Below, piece by piece: positions 45,576 through 56,999 of a stretch of 64,000 bases of DNA (positions are counted from its first letter, which is position 1; every line of letters begins with the position of its first letter). This DNA comes from Melieria omissa. Its lineage: Eukaryota; Arthropoda; Insecta; Diptera; Ulidiidae. Where the stretch lies: the NCBI GenBank assembly GCA_963971225.1, contig OZ020270.1, positions 24,191,689 through 24,255,688 of the forward strand, given 5' to 3'. The notes under the pieces were generated by a model, which saw nothing but the letters and a program-made list of their open reading frames with translations, did not search any database and was not told the origin of the DNA. Position numbers and translations under genes: made by a program.

Positions 45576-46922
45576 CCTTATCGTGAATTTTCATTTCGGG
45601 TGAAATGGTTCACATTTCGCCTATTCCGTTGGCAATGGCATCTTAGATATTCACCAAGCGAAGTAATTCGTTTCGAATTTTATTCACCTTATCATCAAAA
45701 ATATTCACCGGTGAAATAGCTGTCATTTTTCGGTGAAATTACTCGTTATATTTTTTAAAAAGTGTTCCAATTTCCGTATTTTAAATTTAAAATAACTATT
45801 TTAAGGTCGAAATCCATAAACAAAACACAAAGTGAAATTTTACTTCACTAAATGATGGGAAATAAAGAAGTCGCGGCTGGTTTTGTTAAAGGAGCAAAGG
45901 ACCAGCAAGAAGCGGTTTGGAGCGAAACGGCGGAGGAATTAAACAGTGGTGGACCTCCAACTAAGTCGGTTTCGGAATGGAAAAGGGTAATTTTAATATA
46001 AGGTTAATATAATTATAAAATAATAGTGCACTTTTATTTAATGTGTGGAATGACCAGAAGCGGTATGTGCGCAAGAAGCTCGCTTTTAATATGCAACAAA
46101 CTAAATGCACTGGTGGGGGACCAAACTTGTGCCACAAGCTATCAGCTTTAGAGGAGACCATTGCTGCAATAACGGGTATGACAGATAGCGTACAGGGGTT
46201 AGAAGGATTTATTTCGTACGGCTTTGAGCAACTGCCAACAATTTTAGATGAAGTGACTCAAGAGAATGACAGCACTAACGAAACCCCCCCACAAACTACC
46301 AAAACTATCCGCAAAGAAGTGCCTTCATGTTCTAAAAGAAATACCACTTCAACTATATTAGAAGAGGAGGTAGAAGTACAAAAAGAAATTGTAAAACGAA
46401 TGAAAAGAATAGAAGACAATACGAGGGCCTTGAATAAACGTTTTGGAAAATTTATAAAGTTTAAGGAAGAAGAATTACAAGAAATTAAAAAGCAAACGTT
46501 AGAAAGTAAGCGACATAACATGGAAATGGAAAACCTGAGCAAAAGAGAAATAGAAATAAAATTGGAGAAAACTAAGAGAATTATTGAAATTGAAGAACTT
46601 AAGCTTTCAACAAAGGAGCTTAATATATGTTTCAAAGGATAACTTTAAAATGTGAATGGCACAGCTTTAATGCATTTATTTTTAATTTCATTTCAAATAC
46701 ATTTTTTATACTTTCACTGAATTTCAATCTAAATATCGTATTTCATTCAAATCTGTATTTTGAATGAAATTTCACTTCATGTCACTTTGACATGAAATTC
46801 GAAATTTCGATGTGAAATGTCGTTCACCGGAAATCGTTTCACATTCATGGTTAGGTGAACTATTTCGGGTGAACGAAATATTCCGCTGGTGAAATTTTTC
46901 ACCCGAATATTCATGATAAGGG
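45576..46922 (+). mobile_element. PIF/Harbinger-type element with only the Myb-like gene
   Basis: Ends CCTTATCGTGAATTTTC and the inverted GAATATTCATGATAAGGG; inside these, CGGGTGAAAT-type motifs repeat in both orientations. The single gene (45852-46642) encodes a Myb/SANT-like protein typical of Harbinger partners. No DDE transposase remains. Inserted in the endonuclease of LINE-1. The target duplication is not clear. Confidence 0.7.
45852..46642 (+). CDS. Myb/SANT-like DNA-binding protein of a Harbinger element
   Basis: In PIF/Harbinger transposons a second protein with a Myb-like domain helps the transposase enter the nucleus and bind the ends; this is inferred here from the family. Exon 1 starts MMGNKEVAAGFVKGAKD at 45852 and reads ELNSGGPPTKSVSEWKR; exon 2 continues VWNDQKRYVRKKLAFN and KCTGGGPNLCHKLSALEE, matching the trihelix-like pattern. 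A proposed intron spans about 45986-46042, but its 3' border reads AT in place of AG, so splicing may be lost. The C-terminal half (EEVEVQKEIVKRMKRIEDNT, then Lys/Glu-rich to 46642) is a coiled coil. About 245 residues. Free of stops apart from the doubtful splice. Confidence 0.72.
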
Positions 46923-47058
46923 TGAGTATCTTTCTCAATCACGATGCAGGCACGAGGTATCTCGTGCCTTGTGTCATAAATTACCCTGGTTTGCCTCGAA
47001 TTGAGTCCACAGATTCTTCCCTTGTAGCACCACGGTTCCTGTACCAGCGACGCTGGTT
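46923..47058 (-). pseudogene. LINE-1 endonuclease, N-terminal segment
   Basis: Minus strand frame LVQEPWCYKGRICGLN and PRACIVIEKD, the AP-endonuclease start region of LOA/R1-like LINEs (QEPW...G.I.GL). It continues into 45575 across the Harbinger-like element. On its upstream side LINE-2 is inserted; LINE-1 resumes at 59779. Confidence 0.82.
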
Positions 47059-50000
47059 GGATGGATGGATGGATGTGAAGGGGAGCCGAGGAAATAACCT
47101 AAGGGAGGTCATTACCCCAAGCACTCAGGCTCTATAGCCCATTGTACTTACGGGAATGGGAAAAGAAAAAGATAAAGTGGGTGGAAGGGGAGAGGGAGTT
47201 ATGGATTCTCCTGTGCATATTTCCCGGACTCATTAATGAATCTCAGGAGATCACACAGGGCGAGAGAATGAACTTCGTCCATTCTCTCGCGTGCGCAATC
47301 TCGTTCTAGAGAAGACCGGACATGCACAGAGAAAGTGCTCTGTACTATCTACGTCCTCCAGGCAAGACACGCAAGTCGGATCTTCGATGATGCTCATGTT
47401 GGCCATATGTCGTCCCCATGGATTGTGTCCTGTGATTAACCCGACCATTCGTCGGAGGTTTTTCCTTCTCAGATTCTGGAGGAAATTCCCTGCTTTCCTG
47501 TTCGGGCTTTTCACAAAACACTTGGCAGTCTTACAGCTTCCCAAGCTAGACCAACGTTCTCTATGTAGGTTGTTGACATAGGACTTGATCCAGTCCAGGG
47601 TTCCCGCTAGATTGGTGCTGATAATTGGTTCTGGTCCCATGGGTGTGCACCCTGATCCACAGTTAGCCAGTTCATCGGCAGTTTCGTTACCTAGAACACC
47701 GCAGTGTCCCGGAACCCAGATAAGTTGGAGCTTATTACGTCTCTCGACTGATTTAAGCTTCATTTTACATTCTTGGACAATCTTAGAGGTAATACGCGCG
47801 TTCTCCAGGGCCTTAAGTGCAGCTTGACTGTCACTACAGACTCCTATATGTTTCCCGCACCATTTCCTCCCGATTATCCATTCCGCTACTTTCAGAATGG
47901 CGAAGACTTCCGTCTGAAAGACGGTAGTCAGCCCACCCAGTGAGTAGTAGCATCTGACACTTCCTTCGAGGTGCCATCCAGCTCCAGTACCCTTAGCAGC
48001 CTTGGATCCGGCAGTGAAGAAAATATCCGTCAGATCCCCTAGCATGGCCTCTGGGTTGCCCCACTGGCCGCGCGTTGGAAACCTCACTTCAAAGTGTCTA
48101 ATAAACGATACTTCGGGTATTAGGCAATCCTTAGGGGCCAGCAGCAACGGATATTGCACTGACAACCTCTTGAAGATTTCTCTATGACCCATGCCCTTGT
48201 TGTCATGCCAGTATCCATAGGAATACAGCCGACATGTCGCTTTCATCGGCTCCTCTTGAACTGTTAGATCCAGGGGAAGCAAGTCAAGCATGGCATTAAG
48301 GGCGTCACCCGAGACAGTGCTCATGGCACCCGTAATGCATATACATACACTTCTTTGTAGTCTGTTCAGAGCCAAAGCTGTGGACTTAACCATTGTTCGT
48401 CTCCACCAGACTACCGAAGCGTACGTAATTATGGGCCTGATGAGTGCGGTATATATCCAAAGGACCACCGCCGGCTTCAGGCCCCAGGTCTTGCTAAAAG
48501 CTCGACAGCACTGTTGGAAAACCTTCAGCGCACGGTCTACCTTCGTCAAGACATGCGTCTTCCACATTAGTTTCCTATCTAGGATTACCCCTAGATATTT
48601 CACTTCCGTGGATAGACTGAGGGTCACACCTTTCAGTTCTGGCAGTTCGAGACCATCCAGCTTCCGCTTCCTAGTAAATAGGACCAGAGTCGTTTTACTG
48701 GGATTGACGGAAAGACCCTGTCCTGTGCACAAGTTATCAATCTTATCCAGGACTTTCTGCATTTTGTTGCAAATCATCCTGAGGGATCGTCCTGACACTA
48801 GTGCACAGACATCGTCCGCGTATGCTTGGACATGAATTCCGAGAACCTGCATCTCCCTTAATGGAGAGTCGACCACGAAACACCACAGCAGTGGAGAGAG
48901 GACACCACCCTGGGGGCATCCTCGTCCGACCTCTGCCGTGACCGAATTGCTCTCACTCTCACCAACGGTTAGCAATCTCTCGGAGAGCATGGAGCGGATC
49001 CACCTTATCAAGGTCTCATTTACCCCATGCATTCTGGCTGCTGAGCATATCGAGTCAAAGGTTGCATTGTCAAAAGCCCCCTCAATATCCACAAAGACGC
49101 CCATAGTGTACTGGTCAGCTTCCAGCCCCACTTCAATCTTGGATCCGATGTCATGTAGGGCTGAGTCGCATGATTTTTTAACTCTGGTAAGCGTGTTGGT
49201 TTCTACTGAGTGGGCTCCTTGTCAGCACCTTAGCTCGGATGTGCTTTTCTACCATGCGCTCTAAGCTTTTCAGGATGAAAGAAATCAGGTTGATTGGCTC
49301 TTGGCCAGCGTATAGTCATCTTTCCCTGGTTTGGGAATGAAGACCACTCTGACCTGTCGCCAAAGAGTTGGAATGTAACCATGAGTAAGGCAAGCCGTGA
49401 AGATCTTTATAAGAGCTCTCACCAGCTTGTCTCCACCCCTCTTCAGCATTATCGGGTAAACTTTATCAGGTCCTGGGGACTTGTAGTTTTCGAAGGAGGA
49501 AAAAGAAAACCTTACCGCCTCCTCCGTTACTAGTTCTGACGCGGAAAACCAGTTAAGCCTTTTAGTCCTATTACCTGCTTCCCGGAAAATGGGTTGCTAG
49601 GAGGGTGTTATAGGTCTCCGATTTAGAGGTAGTATAGGATTCATCAGACAGGCGAAGAGAATCAAGCTTAACCGTTCGGTCTCTTTGTAGAACCCTGCAC
49701 AGTCTTGCTGACTCCTTCATACCTTCAACCTCATTACAAAAGTTTCTGAAAGAGTCCAGTTTGGCAAACCTCACTTTCTTCTTAAATTCCCTTTGGACGA
49801 GGTGATAATTGGTCCAGTCATCCTCTTTTCGGGTCTTTAAGGCCCTATTCAGAAGCTTCCTGAATCGTTTGCGTAGCTTCGAAAGCTCGACACTCCACCA
49901 TGGAACTGCTCGCTCTCAGCGGACACACCTCCTCATAGCAGCCAGTCAAAGTTGCTCCTAGTTCCCTAGTTGCTTCTTCAATCTTGGCTGTAGTTCAGAG

Positions 50001-50319
50001 TTTTTTCAGGATTGGTGTACGCTTTGTCAGAAGCTCACCAAACCTGTTCCAGTCCGCCTTGCGAGGATTGCGTCCACCTGGTATCGACATTAGATCAATA
50101 CCGAGTCGAAATTCGATGAAGCGGTGATCTGAAAGAGAGACCTCCTCCAATACCCGCCATTTCAAGATCTGATCTGCAACTTTCCTGTTGGTCATTGTCA
50201 GATCAATCACTTGTTGTCTTCTGCTGGTCACAAAAGTTGGTTTGTTACCAACGTTCTGAATCACCAGATCAGCCGACATAATGAATTCCAAAAGTTTAGT
50301 ATCACTGGAATTGCATTTA
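47059..50319 (-). pseudogene. LINE-2 endonuclease C-terminus, RT, RNase H and 3' end
   Basis: LOA-like LINE. Endonuclease end: TKLLEFIMSADLVIQN and NKPTFVTSRRQQVIDLTMTN. The RT in a long frame (47251-49131) has GVFVDIEGAFDNATFDS, GRGCPQGGVLSPLLWCFVVD, VQAYADDVCALV, EVKYLGVILD. RNase H: the first motif reads FFTAGSKAAKGTGAGW with Ala where Asp is expected; then FQTEVFAILK, GVCSDSQAALKAL, LIWVPGHCGVLGNETADELA. A CVSCLEDVDSTEHFLCACP zinc knuckle follows. The region 49132-50300 (RT start) has several breaks. The 3' end is a CATCCATCCATCC repeat at 47059. Confidence 0.9.
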
Positions 50320-50760
50320 CTGCTACCAAAGAATATGAAGTAATATAGAACGCGCATGTGGGCAGTGTTTTCGGTTGCTATGATGCGAGCGGGAAGAGCA
50401 AAGCGTAGGCATTTGAGAATGTTAAGTTCATAACATTTTCTGTTAGATTTTCGTAGGACAACAGCAAAAAGCAATGTTATTGTTCGCAACGGCTTCACTC
50501 GTGTACATTGAAATGGTTGTGTTGCAGCGTAGTGTTCGATCAATCATTTTTTGCATGTATGTTTCTTGATCTTGTTTGCCGAACCGCAAGCAAAGAGCAA
50601 ACAACGAACCAAAGCATCGTCATCATCGTTTCAACGAAGATGACTCGGGATTCGCTAATGTTTTTGTTGTTGTGGATTATTGTGTGTATGCTTGTTTGTG
50701 TTGCTGATTGCCGGGTTTGCTGCCCAAATTGCTATCATATTTCTATCAATCGAATCTTTT

Positions 50761-53744
50761 AGTACAGTAAATAGGTATATTTTACTAAAAAAAATACTTA
50801 ATGGCTTAAATTTTGAGGGTGTGTTCGGGGGCATGTCCTGAGTCTAAAACTGAGTTTTCGTATTCGAGGGGGTGGGGGAAGATACTACCCCCTGTTTATT
50901 AGGGGTGAGTTCGTTTTAATTCCTTATCTCCGGTGCTATTGCTGGTACCGTCAAGTCCGAGGGATCACATTTGTGGGGAATAAAATTATCTATCTAATGA
51001 TAATAAAATCGAGGTCATAGGTCGATTAGGTGAATCACAATGGCCGGTCAAAGGTCAAAAATGAGGGATAGTTTTTCGTTTTTCGTGAATACCGTGAAAC
51101 CGGTAGGTTTTTTCGCATACTGCTTTCGCAAACCGTGTAAGATGAAATAAAGAACTATATTTACTTCGAAAAACCGCGTAAAAAATGTTAAAAACTATAA
51201 TATTTTAGATATGCATACAAATTGTATGTTCATATGGCATTTTATTGAGCATTAAAACTTAAAATACATAATTCATACAGGTGAAAAATTGGTAGAGCAA
51301 GCATAAAGTTCATTTCAGCAATGGTGCCAAGTGTGGTAAAAACAAACATAATCGAATAAGGGGATTTCCCAGTTACTACTATGTATGTTCATTTCAGCAA
51401 TTGTGCCAAGTATGCCAAGTGCCAAGTTCAGAATCAGTCGCATTTCAGAATCATGTGCATCAGCAAAGAATCTCCCGCAGATATTGAAGAATACCTGCAT
51501 TATGAGCTTACTCCATTTCCGATGTCCTTATTTAGCGAGGAAGGAATGAGAAAAAACAAGAAATATGTTTTATACGATGCTTTTCAACCCCTCCAGGATA
51601 CCAGTGACTTTGGAACTGATAAATATTTCGTCATAGACGGCGGATTTCTTCTTCACAAAGTAGTTTGGGACTGTTATTCAACATATTCTGCGATTTGCTC
51701 GAAATACACCAAGTACGTGCAAACCCACTTTGGACAAGCAGCAAGCATAATTTTCGATGGATACTCGGAGGACACGACAATTGTTGGAACAAAATCTTGG
51801 GAACGTGATTTTTTCCGTCAACAGTACAGCGACCGTGGGACAGGCACACTTCTTGGCGAGCGACAAGAACAAACACCGGCTCATCGAATTTTTAATGGCT
51901 CAATTCACAGAAGCAGGTTACAGTACCCAGCAAGCTCCAGGAGACGCCGACACCGACATCGTTCGTGAAGCATTGGGGAAAGCTGAATCGCACGAATCAG
52001 TCATAATCATTGCCGAAGACATCGGCATTTTAGTAGTATTGACAGCGCTTGGTAAAGAACATCAAAACGTCTTTCTCGAAAAACCTGGCTCGGGACGCAC
52101 GCCGAAAAAACTGTACTCCTCATCAAGCTTCAAGTTCGGGGAAAAATCGCTGATAATATTCTGTTTCTTCATGCTTTTTCTGGGTGCGACACAACGTCTT
52201 CGACTCATAACGCCGGTAAAATGAAATTCATTTCAACGCTGGAGAAGGATCCCCAACTAGTGGACTCGATTTATCTCTTCCAAAAGGAAAAAGTTGTTCC
52301 ATCGGAAATAGCCGCCCTTGGACAATTTTTCTTTTACAAGCTGTACGGAGGAAACAAGGACGAGACTTTGAACTTCTATCGTTACAAGCGTTTTCTTCAA
52401 TCCGGAAAGAAAAATACGTTCAATTTGGCTTCCCTACCACCCACTGAAGATGCAGCTCGTCTACACACGTATAGAGTGTATCATCAAGTTCAAGAGTGGC
52501 TGGGAAATTACAAAGATCCGGAAGACTGGGGTTGGAAAAAAACGAAGAGCATTTATATGCCCGTCGCCTGCGAAAAAGATCCAGCGCCGCCAAGTTTGCT
52601 GAAATTAATTTCTTGCACCTGCAAAACTGGTTGTGGGAAGGCCTGTGGGCGTCGAAAAGCTGGGTTGAAATGTTCTCCAATTTGTACGACTTGTAGCGGT
52701 ACCGCGTGCAACAACATTGCCTAATATTCTACCCTGCAAGAAGATGACGATTTTCTCAACGACGACGGGAACTTACAATCCATTCCTGAAGAAGATGAAG
52801 GTGATCAAGAAGAAGACGCTCGTGGTGACACACTTGGAAACGATGAAGAATACGAAGGAGGCGAAAAAAATCCATCCAAAAGGGCTAAATTCACATGAAA
52901 GTGGCAAGCAGGAAAACTTCCAGGTAAAATTTATGATCAGAACACTTTGAATAATTTAAAAGTATACAGCAATACACACACATACATTACAGAGCGCTGA
53001 ATATGCAATAGTTGGGGTTTTATAGGGTTTTAGTGAGTAGAAGTCTCACACTATTCGGCAAGGACAGACCTTCTCGTTTGTCCATGATGGATTTCCCGTT
53101 TTCCCTTGGATAAAAAAAACAAAAAAAAAAACAAGTTCAACTTAATCTAAATTAATCATTGTAAGAGAAAATAATGTAACCATAGTTATTAATTGCACGT
53201 AGAGAGTGCAATGTACGCGCAATGAGTACTTCTCGCGCCGTGCGCGGCTCGCTCGTACAGCGCGCGCGGTCAACTTGGTCGTTGGATTGACGGCAAACTA
53301 TTTATAGTAGATGAGTGTTCGAGCATTCATTTTGTAGGTAATTTCAAGTACTTTAAAATGGTATCGAAGCAGTATGCGAAAAAACCTACCGGTTTCACGG
53401 TATTCACGAAAAACGAAAAACTATCCCTTACTTTTGACCTTTGACCGGCCATTGTGATTCACCTAATCGACCTATGACCTCGATTTTATTATCATTAGAT
53501 AGATAATTTTATTTCCCCCCAATTTGATCCCTCGGACTTGACGGTACCAGCAATAGCACCTGAGATAAGGAATTAAAACGAACTCACCCCTAAATAAACA
53601 GGGGGTAGTATCTTCCCCCACCCCCTCGAATACGAAAACTCAGTTTTAGACTCAGGACATGCCCCCGAACACACCCTCAAAATTTCAGCCATTAAGTATT
53701 TTTTTTTTAGTAAATGTGATTTATTTGTCTCTATTTACTGTACT
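50761..53744 (+). mobile_element. Unclassified element with ~370 bp inverted repeats and nuclease gene
   Basis: Left arm 50761-51128 and right arm 53365-53744 are inverted copies with few differences (AGTACAGTAAATAG outermost; CCTACCGGTTTCACGGTATT innermost). TTTT lies on both sides (50757-50760, 53745-53748), a possible 4-bp target duplication. The interior encodes one recognisable protein, an XPG/PIN-like nuclease with a CXC zinc domain (51381-52894), and a GC-rich stretch near 53220-53270. XPG-like nucleases and 3-4 bp duplications are known from Academ-group transposons, so a relation is possible, but no DDE domain is seen. Confidence 0.75.
51381..52894 (+). pseudogene. XPG/PIN-like nuclease with CXC domain and acidic tail
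   Basis: Begins before EEYLHYELTPFPMSLFSEEG; the true start may be in an upstream exon. The nuclease part shows KYFVIDGGFLLHKVVW, ASIIFDGYSEDT, QAPGDADTDIV and HESVIIIAEDIGILVVL: acidic residues in the order of FEN1/XPG/PIN folds, though the last motif (normally AED-D) reads AEDIG. Then LFLHAFSGCDTTSST. The C terminus carries LISCTCKTGCGKACGRRKAG and CSPICTTCSGTACNN, a CXC-type cysteine cluster, followed after an in-frame TAA (52722) by an acidic tail and SKRAKFT. Frame breaks: one base too many in a T run at 51809-51814 and one missing in an A run at 52142-52146. About 500 residues. Role in the element unknown. Confidence 0.72.
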
Positions 53745-53748
53745 TTTT

Positions 53749-54247
53749 GATGGCCAACGCTTTGATTGATTTTAAAATTTGGTGGTTGATCCCAATTTAA
53801 AATGTTTACAAATATTTTTACGTGGCGAGTTCGAAATAAAATTATTAGTTTATATTTTCACATGATTGATTACAAGTTTGAGAATATGGGAAAACTACGA
53901 AAAAAAATTAATTGATGGCTATATTGACTTCAAAATTCATAAAAACACTTGAAATCCAAAATAATTAGATTCGTGTTTTAATTTTTTTTTTAAATCGAAA
54001 TCTAACGGACAAACCAAGGGTTAAAAGATTGTATAGACAAGCATAATTTAATAGGTCTATTGACTTTCAATATGTCGAAAGCACTACATAAAGAAATAAA
54101 TAATAAGACAAGTATTTTGTCATATGAAAAATGTGATTTAGGAATGCCTACGTTTAAAAATAATATAAATGTTCTGAACCTGAATTGTTCCATGGCGAAT
54201 GATGTCGCCATAAATTTACAATATAAGATTTTCTTATTTTAGTTCTT
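53749..54247. other. P-like element remnant and Helitron-like scrap
   Basis: 53749-53870 matches the P-like 5' region (CGCTTTGATTGATTTT; AAATATTTTTACGTGGCGAG). From about 53870 the sequence resembles the AT-rich internal units of Helitron-1 (AAACACTTGAAATCCAAA, AAATCGAAATCTAACGG). No gene. Confidence 0.5.
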
Positions 54248-54617
54248 TTAACCCTTATGTGTGTGATGGGGTACTCGGGTACCCAAATCACTTTAATATC
54301 GAAAATTTTATACACTTGCGGATAACCTAGAAAGATGAATCTTCATGACAACTCCCAAAATGGTATTCTGTCTTCATTTTCGGGTGTTTAATTCCATTTA
54401 TTTTATTTTGGAGGGTGTGGCGCAACATTTTACTTTTTACACCCTTACCCGTGTGCTGGGGTACCCGGGTACCCCAATACATTTTAGATGGAGTTGCATA
54501 GATTTTTCCTGTAAGTAAAACTTTTTAAAGTTAATAATTTGTTATAAAACAATTTTTTCAACGAGAACAATCACTCAATTGATTTTGAGGAAATTAAAAA
54601 AAATTATTTTGGTTATA

Positions 54618-56403
54618 GGGGAAAGTGGGGTAATGACGGCATAGTTTTCATTTAGCATCAAAACATATCCAAAAATTGATATTTTTGATCAAATCAGAGT
54701 TAAGAGCACAACTCGAACACATATGCTAATAAAGTGTATCGGCAGATTTCAAAAATTCTGATTTTAACTATAAAAAATTAGAATCTATAAAAAAAGTTGG
54801 TTTTTGTCATTTAGAAAAATGGTGGGGTAATGACGGCCACTCAAAAAAACCGACCAGAAATCGCACAAATATCAACAAAAATCGCTGTGAATGCTTAATA
54901 AAAGCTCCGTGAAGAAAAACAAATGGAAATTTGACATTTTTGTAATTGTAACTTTACTGATAGCTCACAAAAAGCGGAAGAGAAACGAAATTGAAACATA
55001 TTGAAAAAAATGCCTCAAACTTACAATACAACGATATTAATTTTCATCCTCATCGTCGAGATCTGAGTCGCAGTTGCGACATGTCTAATAAGAGCGCATT
55101 TGAACTACTTTTTTTTCCACGCATTTCAAATGGAATGGCCGCTTGCACGTACTGCACTTAATCGAATTGAAGCGATTCAATTTTTGTGGCATTAACTCCA
55201 AACACAATAAGCAGAAGTCTCGATCTTCTTCTTCTTCTGATGAAGGGGATTGACGACGACGCTGCACTTTCCGTGGCCGCTTGGCTGGTGATGGCGCTCC
55301 CTTTTTCTGGCGCTTAGCTGGCTGTTTGGCAGGCAATGTCGTTTCTTTGCTCTGATGCTTCTTGGCCTTCTGCTTCAGTTCAGCGAACTTTTCAGGGGTA
55401 GTCAAAATTGCGCTTTTCATTGCTTTCCGACCTTGATTGCCTTTTTTCGAGGCTCTACAAATTGGAGCGGGCCTACTTCAACCGCAGATGAATGAAGATA
55501 TGAATAACACAAATAAATTTATTCACATAACATCACACTTTTTACAAATTATTACACCAATGACACTGCATACCTTTAATTTGACTGAGCTGCTGACTGG
55601 TTGACTCGCTGACTGTTAAATGACCGACTGCCTGATACTGATTTTGTTTTTTTCTTCTTCTACTTAACTGCTTAGGAATACATTTCTCATGCGCGAAAAA
55701 GTTTTCGGATAGACATCTGGTGACGGGCGATCGAAGCTCGGCGCATTTGGCGGGAAATTTCAAATAAAGTTAATGTCGCACGACTTTTAATATTACGAAG
55801 CGTTAACCGCTACATGAAAAAAAAAAAATTATAAAAATGATCTTGGAGTTCCATGGGACTTGTGAGAATGTATAGTGCAGAATAGCTATACCGTCTAGAA
55901 CGACTGGACAAGCAGTGGATCTCTTTAAATGGCATAAAAGCCCTCAATGATGAACAAATATCATCATGCGGATTCCAAAAATACTTCTTAATGACATGGC
56001 CGTCGTTACCCCACCTCTAGTGGCCGTCATTCCCCCACTGACCTCATTTTGCGCAAGCATGCAGTACAAATAAACTATGCAAGACACATGACAAATTTTA
56101 CTTGATTTAGAAAGCTAATATCAATAGCAACATTTTAACATATTTACCTTGATTGTGTAGCTGAAAGTGTTGACGAAATAATCGATATTTTGAACACCTT
56201 ATAAAACTTTCGGGTAGTTACGTATCGGCACTGGTCTGGAACTACAAGTTATAATAAACCCACACACTTCAGCTTCTACTTAAAAACAACCTTACGGAAC
56301 AAGCTTTCTGTTACAGTGAACGGTTTAGACCTACGTCAACTTTAAGTACCAAAAATGGTGATGGCCGTCATTACCCCATGGCCGTCATTACCCCACTTTC
56401 CCC
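54618..56403 (-). mobile_element. pogo/Tc1-type element, non-autonomous
   Basis: Terminal repeats GGGGAAAGTGGGGTAATGAC and complement, with TA on both sides (54616-54617, 56404-56405). It retains a C-terminal coding piece (55085-55420). GGCCGTCATTACCCC motifs recur subterminally at 54835, 55998, 56030 and 56365. Confidence 0.8.
55085..55420 (-). pseudogene. C-terminal zinc-finger tail of a pogo-like transposase
   Basis: Lysine/proline-rich stretch (KQPAKRQKKGAPSPAKRPRK) followed by an acidic patch and CLLCLELMPQKLN...IKCSTCKRPFHLKCVEKK, a PHD-like finger. Tails of this kind close several pogo/Tigger-type transposases. The DDE core is absent. The assignment rests on position within TA-flanked terminal repeats and on this tail. 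Confidence 0.5.
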
Positions 56404-56405
56404 TA

Positions 56406-56608
56406 TAAATTCTGAGATGGTCAGTTTCTATGCAACTCGCAGGCTCGGCGTCAGAGGCTTCTATTGCTGCGTCGTCAACTGATGGAATATGTTCATCTTC
56501 GCCTTCGGAAATAGAAAATTCTTCATCACTTTTACTTTCGTACACTATTTCTTTAATTTCGGTTGAGATAAATCTTTCACAACGAGCTCTTGCTGAATAA
56601 GAACTCAT
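56406..56608 (-). pseudogene. piggyBac-like transposase N-terminal fragment
   Basis: Starts MSSYSARARCERFISTEI at 56608, then an acidic run (SKSDEEFSISEGEDEHIPSV). This is usual for piggyBac N termini. The frame is cut by the pogo-like element at 56405 and nothing of the catalytic part remains. Confidence 0.6.
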
Positions 56609-56999
56609 TTCATAAGTTGCTCAGATCTTTCACAATGCAATTGAAAATAATTACTAATGATTAATTAATTTGTTACAAAGTTCAAATGTAAAAAATTTCC
56701 GCGGGGAATGACCTTCCATTGAAATTTACAGCAGCGTATGAAGGGTATTCCCCTTTTTATGAAAGCGGGTTCCGAAATTGCACAAAAATTCATTACTGGA
56801 AATTAAAAAACAAGTTTGGAAGTCATTTTTTGTAACAAGGGAAATCCCAAAATGTACTTTTATATTACTGAGAGCTTTAAAACTAAGCAAAAACAGTAAA
56901 ATTTCTTAGAGGAATTTTCATACAATTTGTACTGGGGTACCCGGGTACCCCATCACACGGGTAAGGGTGTTTTTTTCAGCACACACACTAGGGTTAAGT

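Larger units (their letters stand above)
54252..56993 (-). mobile_element. piggyBac-like element with GGGTACCCGGGTACCC motifs
   Basis: TTAA at 54248-54251 and 56994-56997. Ends CCCTTATGTGTGTGATGGGG and the inverted CACACACACTAGGG. The palindromic motif GGGGTACCCGGGTACCCC occurs subterminally at both sides (about 54459 and 56936; variants at 54268). It keeps only an acidic N-terminal coding piece on the minus strand and is split by a pogo-like element. Confidence 0.85.
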
